Positions 8,837-16,344 of a DNA stretch of 64,000 nucleotides are shown in pieces; within the stretch, counting starts at the first letter, position 1; every line of letters begins with the position of its first letter. Origin of the DNA: CAMBRQ01 sp945870325 (GTDB lineage Bacteria > Bacillota > Clostridia > Lachnospirales > Lachnospiraceae); assembly GCF_050313795.1 (NCBI RefSeq), contig NZ_JBNPMC010000009.1, forward strand, positions 1-64,000, given 5' to 3'. The translations under genes and the position numbers were made by a program. The notes under the pieces are model-generated. The model had not been told where the DNA came from and did no database searches. It saw nothing but the letters and a program-made list of their open reading frames with translations.

Positions 8837-9263
8837 CATTTTTATCATTTTCAATCGCTTTTGCACCGAATAATTTGATTGACAAGCGTTGAATCATCAC
8901 TCTGCACCACTTTTTAGGTGAGTTTCTTCCGCATCCTGTCTCCCTCACTATATCCTCATATGACATTCCCTTTATATACACCGCCTCAAGTGCCTCGTAT
9001 TTGTACCCCTCTCCTGCTGCCTCTGCATCCTCTTTCAGTGATGCAAGAGCCTTTTTCAAGTGTTCAAATAGAATCACCGTCTCTGCACGGCACTCTCTGA
9101 CTGATTGCAGGAACGCCTGCTCTGCTGATATGTTATATTTTCCTATATCCGGAATTTGAGAGGTCTCTGACACTGCCTCTTTGATATACCGCTCCATTTC
9201 ACGATAATTTTCAAGATATAGCAGTGTTTTGTCAATGACCGTCTGCTCTTTTTCCTCTTTCAT
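8820..9263 (-). CDS. Phage late transcriptional regulator, sigma-region-4-like (ArpU/Q-type)
   Basis: A 147-residue protein with a helical N-terminus and, from about residue 85, a sigma-region-4-like helix-turn-helix (EALEAVYIKGMSYEDIVRETG, then a basic KKWCRVMIQRLS recognition helix). Such proteins in Firmicutes phages switch on the late operon. Its position just before terminator and late operon supports this. The 3' end of the gene contains iterons. GTGAGGAAAAAGC precedes the ATG. Whether it activates initiation or antiterminates cannot be decided from sequence. Confidence 0.65.
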   Translation of the reverse strand: MKEEKEQTVIDKTLLYLENYREMERYIKEAVSETSQIPDIGKYNISAEQAFLQSVRECRAETVILFEHLKKALASLKEDAEAAGEGYKYEALEAVYIKGMSYEDIVRETGCGRNSPKKWCRVMIQRLSIKLFGAKAIENDKNGVKTG

Positions 9264-9597
9264 GCTTTTTCCTCACTTTCTGCTTTCTTCTCATAGGCAG
9301 ACCGTGCATTTTACGCCAGTTATTCGTGTTTTTGCGATTTTCCGCATTTTGTAAACTGTTCATTTTCAAAATCGCCGTTTTTACCTGTTCCATAGTTACA
9401 CCCATTCGCATGACTGCCTCGACGAACTCCTCTGCCGATGTTGTGACCGTTATTTCCGGTTTTTTATATTCTTTTTTCTTCAATGCGTCTCTGTTTACCG
9501 ATGCTTTATCTGCTGCCTCCTCAATAATGCTCGAAATCTCATTTTCTGTTTTTCCGGATGCTCGAAATCTCTCAATTATTCTTTTTATGATTCCCAT
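9232..9597 (-). CDS. Hypothetical phage protein
   Basis: A 121-residue basic protein that I do not recognise. It is mostly helical, with an N-terminal IIKRIIERFRASGKTENEI segment and a Lys/Arg-rich C-terminus (RRKQKVRKKHERGKR) that could bind nucleic acid. AAGGAGGAGTGTGATAAC precedes the ATG. It overlaps the downstream regulator start by 32 bases and follows ssb, so it belongs to the early-middle operon. Confidence 0.6.
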   Translation of the reverse strand: MGIIKRIIERFRASGKTENEISSIIEEAADKASVNRDALKKKEYKKPEITVTTSAEEFVEAVMRMGVTMEQVKTAILKMNSLQNAENRKNTNNWRKMHGLPMRRKQKVRKKHERGKRADGH

Positions 9598-9620
9598 GTT
9601 ATCACACTCCTCCTTTTTGC

Positions 9621-10049
9621 TTATGAAAAAGGGAGTTCATCGTCAACTCCGTCCGGTATATTCATGAATCCGTCTCCTGCATCCGAATAATCCGCATTTT
9701 GTTCCTGTTCTCCTGCTGCCCTCTTGCTTTCTGCAAATTCCTGTTCCTCAATCACAACCTCGGTCGTATATACCTTTTGACCGTCTCTGTTGGTGTATGA
9801 ACCTGTCTGAATCCTGCCCGTTGCAGCAATTTTCGTTCCCTGTTTCAAATACTTCTCTGCAAATTCGCCATTTTTACCGAATGCGACGCATGATATGAAA
9901 TCCGCTGACTGCTGCCCGTCTCTTGCACCTCTGCGGTCGACTGCCAGTGTATAACGTGCCACGCACATGGATTCCTGTGAACTGTTCTGCTGTGTATATC
10001 TGACATTCGGGTCTCTTGTGAGCCTACCCATCAATATGACTTTGTTCAT
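9621..10049 (-). CDS. ssb: Single-stranded DNA-binding protein
   Basis: A 142-residue SSB with the OB-fold start MNKVILMGRLTRDPNVRYT, the conserved ISCVAFGKNGEFAEKYLKQG segment (about 52-72) and the acidic tail ending DDELPFS that recruits partner proteins. It is phage-sized and embedded in the early operon, so it protects phage single strands during replication. It overlaps the preceding small gene by 26 bases. Confidence 0.93.
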   Translation of the reverse strand: MNKVILMGRLTRDPNVRYTQQNSSQESMCVARYTLAVDRRGARDGQQSADFISCVAFGKNGEFAEKYLKQGTKIAATGRIQTGSYTNRDGQKVYTTEVVIEEQEFAESKRAAGEQEQNADYSDAGDGFMNIPDGVDDELPFS

Positions 10050-10176
10050 TCTCTTTTTCCGTCCTTTCTTGAATCAATCTCTCGTATAAACGCAAATCAT
10101 CCGGCTGGATGTCGAGATTCCAGTCTCTCGCAAATTCTATCCCGCCGATGAACGCCTCTTTTTCTCTATCAGTCAT
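10024..10176 (-). CDS. Small hypothetical phage protein
   Basis: About 50 residues if it starts at MTDREKEAFIGGIEFARDW (10176). The frame is open further upstream to 10251 but inside the preceding gene. The chosen ATG overlaps the upstream stop by 8 bases, typical of coupled phage genes; the ribosome site is weak. Residues 8-20 resemble the GxxFARDW segment seen in small helical phage proteins. Function unknown. Confidence 0.5.
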   Translation of the reverse strand: MTDREKEAFIGGIEFARDWNLDIQPDDLRLYERLIQERTEKENEQSHIDG

Positions 10177-10747
10177 TTTCCCGCTGCATGACATATTCAT
10201 TTTGCATTTTCTGCAATCTGACAAGTCCTTTTTTGAACTCAAGGTCATCACCGTTCATGCAGACATCGAATATTTTCTCATAGTCGACAATGTGCGTCTT
10301 GATGAACTCTGCCTCTGCTGCTGTCCGGCTTTCGTTGATGAACATTCCCTTGACTGCCTCTTTTATCATTTCGCAGTGTGTCCGTTCCTCCTCCGTTGTT
10401 GTAGGCGTGTTCGCAATCATATTCTCATAGGCTTTGTCGATTGCTACTGCAATGAGTTCTCTCCAACCTTTGCCCTGCTCTCCAATCAACTGACACTCGA
10501 TGTCCTCGAAACTGTTTCCCTGCCCTGCTGCCGTGATTCTGATGTCCTTTTTGCCCTTTGCTGCAATCAGAATCAAATCGTCATCGTATGCCTCCATGTA
10601 GTAGTCAAATTTCGCATCAAAATTCGCATTCGGATTGATGATGATTTCCGGTTGACTGCTGCCCTCTGTTTGGATGCTCACTCCGATGTATTTCGCATCC
10701 GTTGCCTTTGCATTGATAAATATTGCCTTTAACTCGCTTTTGTTCAT
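10169..10747 (-). CDS. Hypothetical phage protein
   Basis: A 192-residue protein not recognised. The N-terminal 70 residues look beta-rich and contain MEAYDDDLILIAAKGKKDIRI; the C-terminal 100 are helical and acidic. The ATG overlaps the PemK-like remnant stop by 4 bases (ATGA). It lies in the early operon just ahead of ssb, so a role in phage DNA metabolism is possible but not shown. Confidence 0.6.
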   Translation of the reverse strand: MNKSELKAIFINAKATDAKYIGVSIQTEGSSQPEIIINPNANFDAKFDYYMEAYDDDLILIAAKGKKDIRITAAGQGNSFEDIECQLIGEQGKGWRELIAVAIDKAYENMIANTPTTTEEERTHCEMIKEAVKGMFINESRTAAEAEFIKTHIVDYEKIFDVCMNGDDLEFKKGLVRLQKMQNEYVMQREND

Positions 10748-11354
10748 GCTGCTCCTCCATTCACTAATCTGTTGAGTAACTGTTCATACATGGTCTTGTA
10801 TGTGTCTCTTTCTGTCTGTAATCTGATTGCATCCTCTGTCTGTGTCATGTTTTCAATCTTCTTATTTTCCTCGACATAGACTGCTGCATCCTGTTCAATC
10901 TCTGCGATTGTGTCCTCATGCTCCTGCTGCAACATCTCAATTTCTTTCTTGAGACTGTCGATTTCCTCCTGCTGCTCTTTTATTGTCTCATTGTATTTCT
11001 TTGAGGTTTTCATGTTGCCGTCAAGCTGCAAGGAAATCATGAGAGCAATGTCGATGTTCTCCATTTCCTTGTCTGTACACTCTCCGATGTATGTTCCTAC
11101 ACGCTCCGTTGATACCGAATAGACCTGCTCACACAATACTGTGCTGATTCTCCCTGTTGACCTCACTGTCACATGTGTCGGGAGGTCTGTTTTCGGTTGT
11201 GTCGTCATATATACGATTTCAATAACATTGCTGTTCTCATTGTTCTTGTTGTTGCTCACAACTACCGCCGGACGGTCGGAGTGCTGTTCGCTCCCGTTGT
11301 AGGATGCCCCCCTCTGCTGATATATAACATTTCGCCTCTTTTGATGTCATTCAT
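10744..11354 (-). pseudogene. PemK/MazF-like toxin-family gene with coiled-coil tail, frameshifted
   Basis: Two adjacent reading frames together make one PemK/MazF-like protein. The first (11354 to 11262, ATG after GGAGGTAAAAATCA) encodes MNDIKRGEMLYISRGG then runs out of frame to a stop. The second frame encodes SEQHSDRPAVVVSNNKNNEN and continues through LPTHVTV and LCEQVYSV (classic PemK/MazF strands) to a long heptad-rich coiled coil ending at 10744. The break is in a run of six G (plus-strand C, 11307-11312); one more G restores the frame. It may be a real mutation, slippage or a sequencing error. If unrepaired, a GTG near 11259 could make the C-terminal part alone. Confidence 0.75.
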
Positions 11355-11360
11355 TGATTT

Positions 11361-11438
11361 TTACCTCCAATTCTTCAATCTGTATTTGATTATATATACA
11401 ATCTGCATCAAATACGGGTGTCTCTGTTTATAACTCAT
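11361..11438 (-). CDS. Possible 25-residue leader peptide
   Basis: A short frame, starting MSYKQRHPYL and ending KNWR, begins 10 bases after the ParB-like stop with GAGGAGACAGA ahead of the ATG. Its stop overlaps the GGAGG ribosome site of the PemK-like gene, so it could couple translation. No family is recognisable, and at this length coding cannot be proven. Confidence 0.35.
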   Translation of the reverse strand: MSYKQRHPYLMQIVYIIKYRLKNWR

Positions 11439-11448
11439 TCTGTCTCCT

Positions 11449-12753
11449 CTATGCCTCGCCTAAACCGATAACGCACCAACCGTCTGACAGTCCGCTGCAT
11501 GTGATGTCATCGTCTTTGCATGTGATTCTCATGTCTGCCGTCTCTCCGGTTGCTTTGCCTGCTGCAAATACTACTAATTTGACGACATTTCCGACCTTGA
11601 ATCCGTCGTCTTTTGTTATCATGTACGGTTTTCTATATTCTCCCGTGTATTCCTCGAATTTGTCCTGTGACACTCTGATTGTCTTTATTTCCTCCGGTGC
11701 TGTTGACGGGAGTTTCTGCATCTTCTCCTCCTGCTCCATCTCACGGAGTTTTTTCTTTGTCTCACGGTCGATTGCATCCTGCTCCTCTGAATATCTCTGC
11801 TCGTCGGTCTTGTATGCCTCTGTACGGTTCTTGTACTTGTCGCATGAGGTGCATGTTCCGGTTTTGACGTTGCATGTCTCATATTCGGTGCAGGAATAAC
11901 AGATTGATGTGATTCCCTCCGGATGCGGTGTCTCGTAGTCGTCGCCCGCTCTCACTTCCGGCGGGTTCATGCCGATTTCTGTCTCTGTGTCGGATTCTGA
12001 CACCTGCTGTCCTGCTGCCTTTTCTGCTTTCATGTCTTTCACATCTTTGTGTGTGAGTTCTCCGGTCTCTGTGAATTTCCCCAGTGCCTCCCGCTGCTCG
12101 TCTGCTGTCATACCGCTCAATTCATAAGCTGCGGAAAATGTGAGGCGTTCTCCCTTGAGTTCCTCTTTCCATTCCGGAATCAGATTGTTGTTGACTGCCT
12201 CAATTTGTGCAATCTTTGTTTTGCTCACATGCAGCATTGAGGAAATCACCTCTCTCAATCGTCCGGATTGCAGGTCATATCCCTTGATTTTCTTCCCTGC
12301 TGCTTTCATACGCTCAAGAGATGCCTTGAGGCGTGTTTCCTCCTCAATCATGTCGGAGGTTGTCTTTGTACGGTATGCGTTCGCAATTATGATTTCAACC
12401 TGCTCCTCGTCGTTATCCTGCGGTGTCGTCAATTTACTGGTCGCAAGTTCAAATTCTTTATATCCCTTTGATACGAGATACTTGAGAGCCTCCCACCGTC
12501 TTTCACCTGCCACGATTCTATATTCTCCCTTTTCGCACGGTGCATATACAAGTTCGAGATTCTGTTTCAATCCATACATGAGGATGTCTCCTGCCAGTTC
12601 CTCAATCTGCTCTACACTGTAAAAATTCATATCATTCCGGTACATCTTGAAAATTGAGATGTCCTTTGTCCGGAATCTTGCTCTCGGAGATTCATCAATC
12701 CCCGCTTTGCTGTTCTTGTTGAGTGCGTCTTTCACGCTGAATCCTGCTGCCAT
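11449..12753 (-). CDS. ParB-like protein with Cys cluster and C-terminal PUA/ASCH-like domain
   Basis: A 434-residue multidomain protein. Residues 25-130 are a ParB/Srx-type N-domain with the CTP/phosphate motif GERRWEAL (83-90), and 165-215 a KorB/ParB-type helix-turn-helix. Residues 285-304 contain five cysteines (CX2CX5CX6CX2C) likely to bind a metal. The last 75 residues (KPYMITKDDGFKVGNVVKL...GLSDGWCVIGL) resemble a DUF3850/ASCH-like domain. With ParA encoded two genes upstream this suggests a partition pair or a DNA-licensing system. Fusion of these domains is unusual. Confidence 0.7.
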   Translation of the reverse strand: MAAGFSVKDALNKNSKAGIDESPRARFRTKDISIFKMYRNDMNFYSVEQIEELAGDILMYGLKQNLELVYAPCEKGEYRIVAGERRWEALKYLVSKGYKEFELATSKLTTPQDNDEEQVEIIIANAYRTKTTSDMIEEETRLKASLERMKAAGKKIKGYDLQSGRLREVISSMLHVSKTKIAQIEAVNNNLIPEWKEELKGERLTFSAAYELSGMTADEQREALGKFTETGELTHKDVKDMKAEKAAGQQVSESDTETEIGMNPPEVRAGDDYETPHPEGITSICYSCTEYETCNVKTGTCTSCDKYKNRTEAYKTDEQRYSEEQDAIDRETKKKLREMEQEEKMQKLPSTAPEEIKTIRVSQDKFEEYTGEYRKPYMITKDDGFKVGNVVKLVVFAAGKATGETADMRITCKDDDITCSGLSDGWCVIGLGEA

Positions 12754-12771
12754 CTGTTCAACCTCCTGTCA

Positions 12772-13167
12772 TTACTCTGTGAGTTTCTGTTTCTTTGTCT
12801 CTGTACGCTCGACGTTGATTTCACCCTTTGCATTCTGTGAAATTGATGCTTTGACCCCCCCTCGGAGGTTCAATGTGACTTTTGCAAGTCCTCCGGTGTA
12901 AATCTCCTCGACTGCTGCCTTTAAGATGTTCACGATGCCCTCACCGCATCTCTTGTCCGGTGCTGCGTTCTCTCCAAACAAGGCAGATACATTCATCATC
13001 GCTTTTTCTTTTCTCTGCCTCTCTTTCTGATACTCTACCGCCTCCGTGCAGTTACATGTCATTGTTGCCTGTTCCTCTGCCTGTGGCTTTGTCAATTCCT
13101 CGTCGCTTTCAATCTGCACCATCTGACCGCAGAAACGACATTGTGCTGTTTTTACGATGTTTCCCAT
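12772..13167 (-). CDS. Hypothetical phage protein with N-terminal zinc-ribbon-like motif
   Basis: About 131 residues starting MGNIVKTAQCRFCGQM. Cys10 and Cys13 plus a later CNC pair (about residue 37-39) look like a small zinc ribbon. The middle is a charged helix and the C-terminus is beta-rich (VTLNLRGGVKASIS). The start at 13167 is set by AGGAGGAATCAG. It overlaps the preceding 50-residue gene. Function unknown; it lies between the parA-like and parB-like genes. Confidence 0.6.
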   Translation of the reverse strand: MGNIVKTAQCRFCGQMVQIESDEELTKPQAEEQATMTCNCTEAVEYQKERQRKEKAMMNVSALFGENAAPDKRCGEGIVNILKAAVEEIYTGGLAKVTLNLRGGVKASISQNAKGEINVERTETKKQKLTE

Positions 13168-13304
13168 TCTGATTCCTCCTTTTTGTCTTTCACTATTAAA
13201 TCCGGACACTTGCAACAATTCTGTCCTTTTTCTTCACACTGCTGCTGTTCATGCTCTGACAGGTTCTCCATGTCTTTTTCATACCATCTGCAATATGCTG
13301 ACAT
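13152..13304 (-). CDS. Small Cys-rich phage protein (50 aa)
   Basis: A 50-residue frame starting MSAYCRWYEKDMENLSEHEQ with cysteines at 5, 23, 30, 31 and 33 (C...C...CCKC), so probably a small metal-binding or redox protein. GGAGGG lies 6 bases before the ATG. The start is 3 bases before the ParA stop is complete, and the end overlaps the next gene by 16 bases, as expected of a compact operon. No family recognised. Confidence 0.6.
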   Translation of the reverse strand: MSAYCRWYEKDMENLSEHEQQQCEEKGQNCCKCPDLIVKDKKEESEWETS

Positions 13305-13306
13305 TT

Positions 13307-14086
13307 TCATCCCTCCATTTCCTTGATAATCTCATGAACCACGCATCTATAATCTTGAGACACAATTCCTCTCTTTGAAAATTTCGGGAGTGGCATCATT
13401 GCCGTTGTTGACTTTTCTGCAATGATTGAACGACGAATCGGTGTAACAAACATGTCAAATCCGGATTCCGTTTTCAACCACTCCTCAACCTCAAGAGATG
13501 TCTTGTTTTTCTGTCGCATTGTCATGAGTGCCTTGATTCTCAAATCTGGATTGATGTCTCTCAAATCCTCAATCTGCTCCTCAAGGTTTTGTAGTGCCTC
13601 GATTTCATATCCTCCCACTTTCACGGGTGCTATGACTAATTCTGCCGATAAAAGAATATTGATGACCACCATGTCAAGCAGACGACCACAATCACAAATG
13701 CAATAATCGTATGCATCCGCTACCTCTTCCAGTGCCTCACGCAATCTTGTGACTTGATTTTCCTCCTGCTTGAGCAGCAGATTCATGTCTGTTTTCATGA
13801 GATAACCATTCGCCGGAATGATGTCAATGTGTGAATACTCTGTCGGTCTAATTAAATCACCTGTTTTGTATGTACCGCCGACGCACTCGTGTTTCTCAAG
13901 CAGTTCACTCATTCCTATTCCGTCCGGTTCGTATGCTCCGAATGTCTTTGATGTATCTCCCTGTGGGTCTCCGTCTAATACAAGTACCCTCTTTTCGTAT
14001 TCCTCGCCCAACATATAGGCGATTGAATCGGATGTCGTTGTTTTCCCGATTCCTCCCTTTGGTGACATTACTGCAATAATTTTCAT
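13307..14086 (-). CDS. ParA/MinD-family ATPase (AAA)
   Basis: A 259-residue Walker-type partition ATPase. The deviant Walker A is KGGIGKTT (10-17); LVLDGDPQGD (about 38-47) is the A-prime motif, and YCICDCGRLLDMVVIN the Walker B region. The start at 14086 has CAGGAGGAAACAAC upstream and overlaps the methyltransferase stop by 4 bases (ATGA). ParA with a ParB-like protein three genes downstream is plasmid-like; in a phage it may serve partition of a circular form or DNA positioning. Confidence 0.85.
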   Translation of the reverse strand: MKIIAVMSPKGGIGKTTTSDSIAYMLGEEYEKRVLVLDGDPQGDTSKTFGAYEPDGIGMSELLEKHECVGGTYKTGDLIRPTEYSHIDIIPANGYLMKTDMNLLLKQEENQVTRLREALEEVADAYDYCICDCGRLLDMVVINILLSAELVIAPVKVGGYEIEALQNLEEQIEDLRDINPDLRIKALMTMRQKNKTSLEVEEWLKTESGFDMFVTPIRRSIIAEKSTTAMMPLPKFSKRGIVSQDYRCVVHEIIKEMEG

Positions 14087-14979
14087 GTTGTTTCCTCCTG
14101 TTCTCCTGCCGTTTTTTCCATGTCCTTTTTTAGATAACCAAAAAAGTGTGCTATCATGTCCGCAGTCCACGCATCTCCGATTACGTCCTCTGCTTCATTT
14201 TTTGTCAATCCTGCAGTGTAGCCAACTGGTAACGTCTGCCCGATTTCCAGTTCTCTTGTTGTTAAATATCTGCAAAAATCCTTGTACTCTACAAGTCCGG
14301 AGTTTTTCCATCTGTCTTGTTTTAATGTGATGCAGTTTATTTTTTCTCTGTTGGTTACGTTCGGACACTCGCCGTTTCCGTCGCCCCACATCCTCTCTCT
14401 GCTCGGCGTTCTTTTTACCATGAATCTGTCGCAATATTCCTCGTCAGTGTCCTTGTAGTCTTGAAAATTTATGTGTCTATCTTCCGGCAATTCGATTCCC
14501 GGAATATTAGTCCAATACAAACGGTCTCGTTGTTGGTAGGAAACAAGACTGCTGTTCGCTCGAATCGGTTCAACTCCCAAAAGACGATTGATGATTTTTT
14601 GGTCATCAACTGGCATCCATACGTTTTCAAGAAAGAAATATTTCGGTCTATTCTCTTTCAGTATTCTCAAATATTCAAAGAAAAGAGAACTCTGTTCCCC
14701 CGCCAGCCCGTCAATAACATTGCAATGTGACGTTCTCGCTCTGCTGAAATTCTGACATGGCGAACCTCCTATGAGGATGTCGACATCGTATTTTCTGCCG
14801 TCAACATTTCTCACATCCCCTATTTGTTCAATCGAATCTCCCCAGTTGTTAAAACTGCATTTCATTGCTTTTGCTTTGATTTCTGATGCGTAGTATCTTT
14901 CTACCTCAAACCCCGCTCTCTTTAGTGCTAACATTCCGACGCTTATTCCGTCGAATAAACTTAAAACTCTGATTTTCAT
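14083..14979 (-). CDS. DNA (cytosine-5) methyltransferase
   Basis: A 298-residue C5-MTase. Motif I is LSLFDGISVGMLAL, motif IV GGSPCQNFS with catalytic Cys75, motif VI FFLENV (115-120), motif VIII QQRDRLYW, and a motif X-like GDAWTADMIAHFFGYL at the C-terminus. No restriction endonuclease is adjacent, so it is an orphan phage methyltransferase that probably shields the genome from host restriction. GGAGGGAAAACACAAA precedes the ATG. Confidence 0.92.
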   Translation of the reverse strand: MKIRVLSLFDGISVGMLALKRAGFEVERYYASEIKAKAMKCSFNNWGDSIEQIGDVRNVDGRKYDVDILIGGSPCQNFSRARTSHCNVIDGLAGEQSSLFFEYLRILKENRPKYFFLENVWMPVDDQKIINRLLGVEPIRANSSLVSYQQRDRLYWTNIPGIELPEDRHINFQDYKDTDEEYCDRFMVKRTPSRERMWGDGNGECPNVTNREKINCITLKQDRWKNSGLVEYKDFCRYLTTRELEIGQTLPVGYTAGLTKNEAEDVIGDAWTADMIAHFFGYLKKDMEKTAGEQEETT

Positions 14980-15010
14980 TTTGTGTTTTCCCTCCTGGTA
15001 CTCTTGTTTT

Positions 15011-15130
15011 TTATTTCATGTGTTTTGTGACTATATCGAACACGACTGCTGCCACAAACAAAATCAATGCCGTAACTGCAAACACTGACATTGTCATCAC
15101 TGCGATTCCTAACACAATCAATGCAATCAT
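15011..15130 (-). CDS. Single-pass membrane microprotein (39 aa)
   Basis: A 39-residue frame starting MIALIVLGIAVMTMSV; nearly all of residues 1-32 are hydrophobic, forming one membrane helix, followed by DIVTKHMK. AAGGAGGCAGAGGG before the ATG is a strong ribosome site. It sits between a 100-residue gene (stop 12 bases upstream) and the methyltransferase. Function unknown. Confidence 0.6.
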   Translation of the reverse strand: MIALIVLGIAVMTMSVFAVTALILFVAAVVFDIVTKHMK

Positions 15131-15142
15131 CCCTCTGCCTCC

Positions 15143-15445
15143 TTAAATGTAAATCGTGTAATACAATTTCATTTGCAAATCGCTGAAACTGAAATCCGTC
15201 GTTTCCTCCGGTCGTAGTGGCTGCATGAGGTTCAATTCTTTCCATCTCTTGTGTGTAATCTCCGGAACGCATCTGAATGATTTGACTGTCTCGTCTTTGT
15301 ACTTGTCGAACAGTTCTCCTCCGAACTCCGTTCCGTTTCTCAATGCCAGTCCTGCAAGATAACCCGTGAACACTTCTGTCTTGTCCTTGAATATCCTCAA
15401 AAGGTCGGGGTTTTGCAGTGTTCTCAATAATTCCTCAAGTCTCAC
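15143..15445 (-). CDS. Hypothetical phage protein
   Basis: A 100-residue protein with a probable GTG start (GTGAGACTTGAG) that overlaps the nuclease stop by 4 bases (GTGA), preceded by GGAGAGGAAA. Contents are mostly helical with an FxFSDLQMKLYYTIYI end. No family recognised. Part of the early operon. Confidence 0.55.
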   Translation of the reverse strand: MRLEELLRTLQNPDLLRIFKDKTEVFTGYLAGLALRNGTEFGGELFDKYKDETVKSFRCVPEITHKRWKELNLMQPLRPEETTDFSFSDLQMKLYYTIYI

Positions 15446-15924
15446 TTTCCTCTCCTCCCCTGTTTTATCTTTCCATCCTTGAGGATGCTGTTGTTCGGGA
15501 TGCTCATGACTGTCTTTTCTGTTTCCTCGAAAATGTCATACTGCTCGAATCCCGTAAGTTTCAGATATTCCTCAATGACCTTGATTGCCTCCTCTGCCGA
15601 ATAGCATGTCGCAACGAAATGTCCTGCCTCTGCCATATCTGCAAGAAACTCTTTTTGTGTGTCCTGCTGCCTGTTGTCTCCGAATTTCATTTCGATAAAT
15701 AATCCGCAGTACATCCCCCTCGGAAATGGCAGGCATAAATCAGACACTCCCGACTTGACACCCATCTGTTTGAATTTGACTGCCTCTGCTCTGTTCCTGC
15801 TACCTCCGTTTGGTACATGGAACAACCATCTCAATTCCGGATAACGGTTCATGTTCCAATTCGCCCACGACACGACATTGATTTGCTCTGTGTCCTCACT
15901 TCTCATTGCGTATTTCATGTTCAT
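15442..15924 (-). CDS. VRR-NUC domain nuclease
   Basis: About 160 residues of the VRR-NUC family (PD-(D/E)XK fold, Holliday-junction-resolvase-like), common in phage replication modules. Visible are WLFHVPNGGSRNRAEA, KSGVSDLCLPFPRG (catalytic Asp in GVSDL), and the FIEMKFGD E-x-K pair. The third ATG (15924) is best spaced from GAGGTG; starts at 15930 and 15918 are possible. It probably cuts branched DNA during replication or packaging. Confidence 0.85.
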   Translation of the reverse strand: MNMKYAMRSEDTEQINVVSWANWNMNRYPELRWLFHVPNGGSRNRAEAVKFKQMGVKSGVSDLCLPFPRGMYCGLFIEMKFGDNRQQDTQKEFLADMAEAGHFVATCYSAEEAIKVIEEYLKLTGFEQYDIFEETEKTVMSIPNNSILKDGKIKQGRRGK

Positions 15925-16039
15925 CCGCATTCACCTCTCTTTTGCATATTTCGTAATATTCGCATGTCAGACATAAATGTCTGCAATCCTTGACCTTGAA
16001 CATGTGTCCGATTCTCTCTGCGACTTCTCTTATTTTCAT
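15896..16039 (-). CDS. Small Cys-rich phage protein (47 aa)
   Basis: A 47-residue frame starting MKIREVAERIGHMFKVKDCR with cysteines at 19, 23, 26 and 32 (CX3CX2CX5C), a likely zinc or iron-sulfur site. The ATG overlaps the upstream stop by 4 bases (ATGA), with GGAGGAGCAGGACAG before it, and the end overlaps the nuclease start. Good coding context though very short. No family recognised. Confidence 0.6.
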   Translation of the reverse strand: MKIREVAERIGHMFKVKDCRHLCLTCEYYEICKREVNADEHEIRNEK

Positions 16040-16344
16040 CTGTCCTGCTCCTCCATTTCTAAAATCATGTAGGCGTGAATGAAAATGCTCTTGTGTTTCC
16101 TGCCGAACTGGTCTTTTGTCGGAGGTACTTCATGCATATTCTCAATCGTTCTCTTTGCCTCCCACCATCGGCGTGTTTTTCCATCTCTTGAAATCGGCTT
16201 GAAATGTACCTTGACCGTTCCTTTGATGACGGAAAACTGGTCTCTGTCTACCCGCAGGATGTCATCGAATCCCGCTGCCTTGACTGCTGCCTCTGCTTTT
16301 CTGAAATATCTATCTTTTGATTCCGGTTTCCAGTCAAATCTCAT
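16036..16344 (-). CDS. Hypothetical phage protein
   Basis: A 102-residue basic protein starting MRFDWKPESKDRYFRKAEAA. It has an alpha/beta feel with the aromatic stretch RRWWEAKRTIENMHEVPP and ends IHAYMILEMEEQDR. Its ATG overlaps the transglycosylase stop (ATGA). No catalytic motif seen. Member of the early operon. Confidence 0.55.
   Translation of the reverse strand: MRFDWKPESKDRYFRKAEAAVKAAGFDDILRVDRDQFSVIKGTVKVHFKPISRDGKTRRWWEAKRTIENMHEVPPTKDQFGRKHKSIFIHAYMILEMEEQDR

Noticed and set aside
14976..15272. A 98-codon leftward frame overlapping two small genes
   Set aside because: His/Arg/Asp-rich shadow; the 39-residue membrane frame and the 100-residue frame have better ribosome sites.
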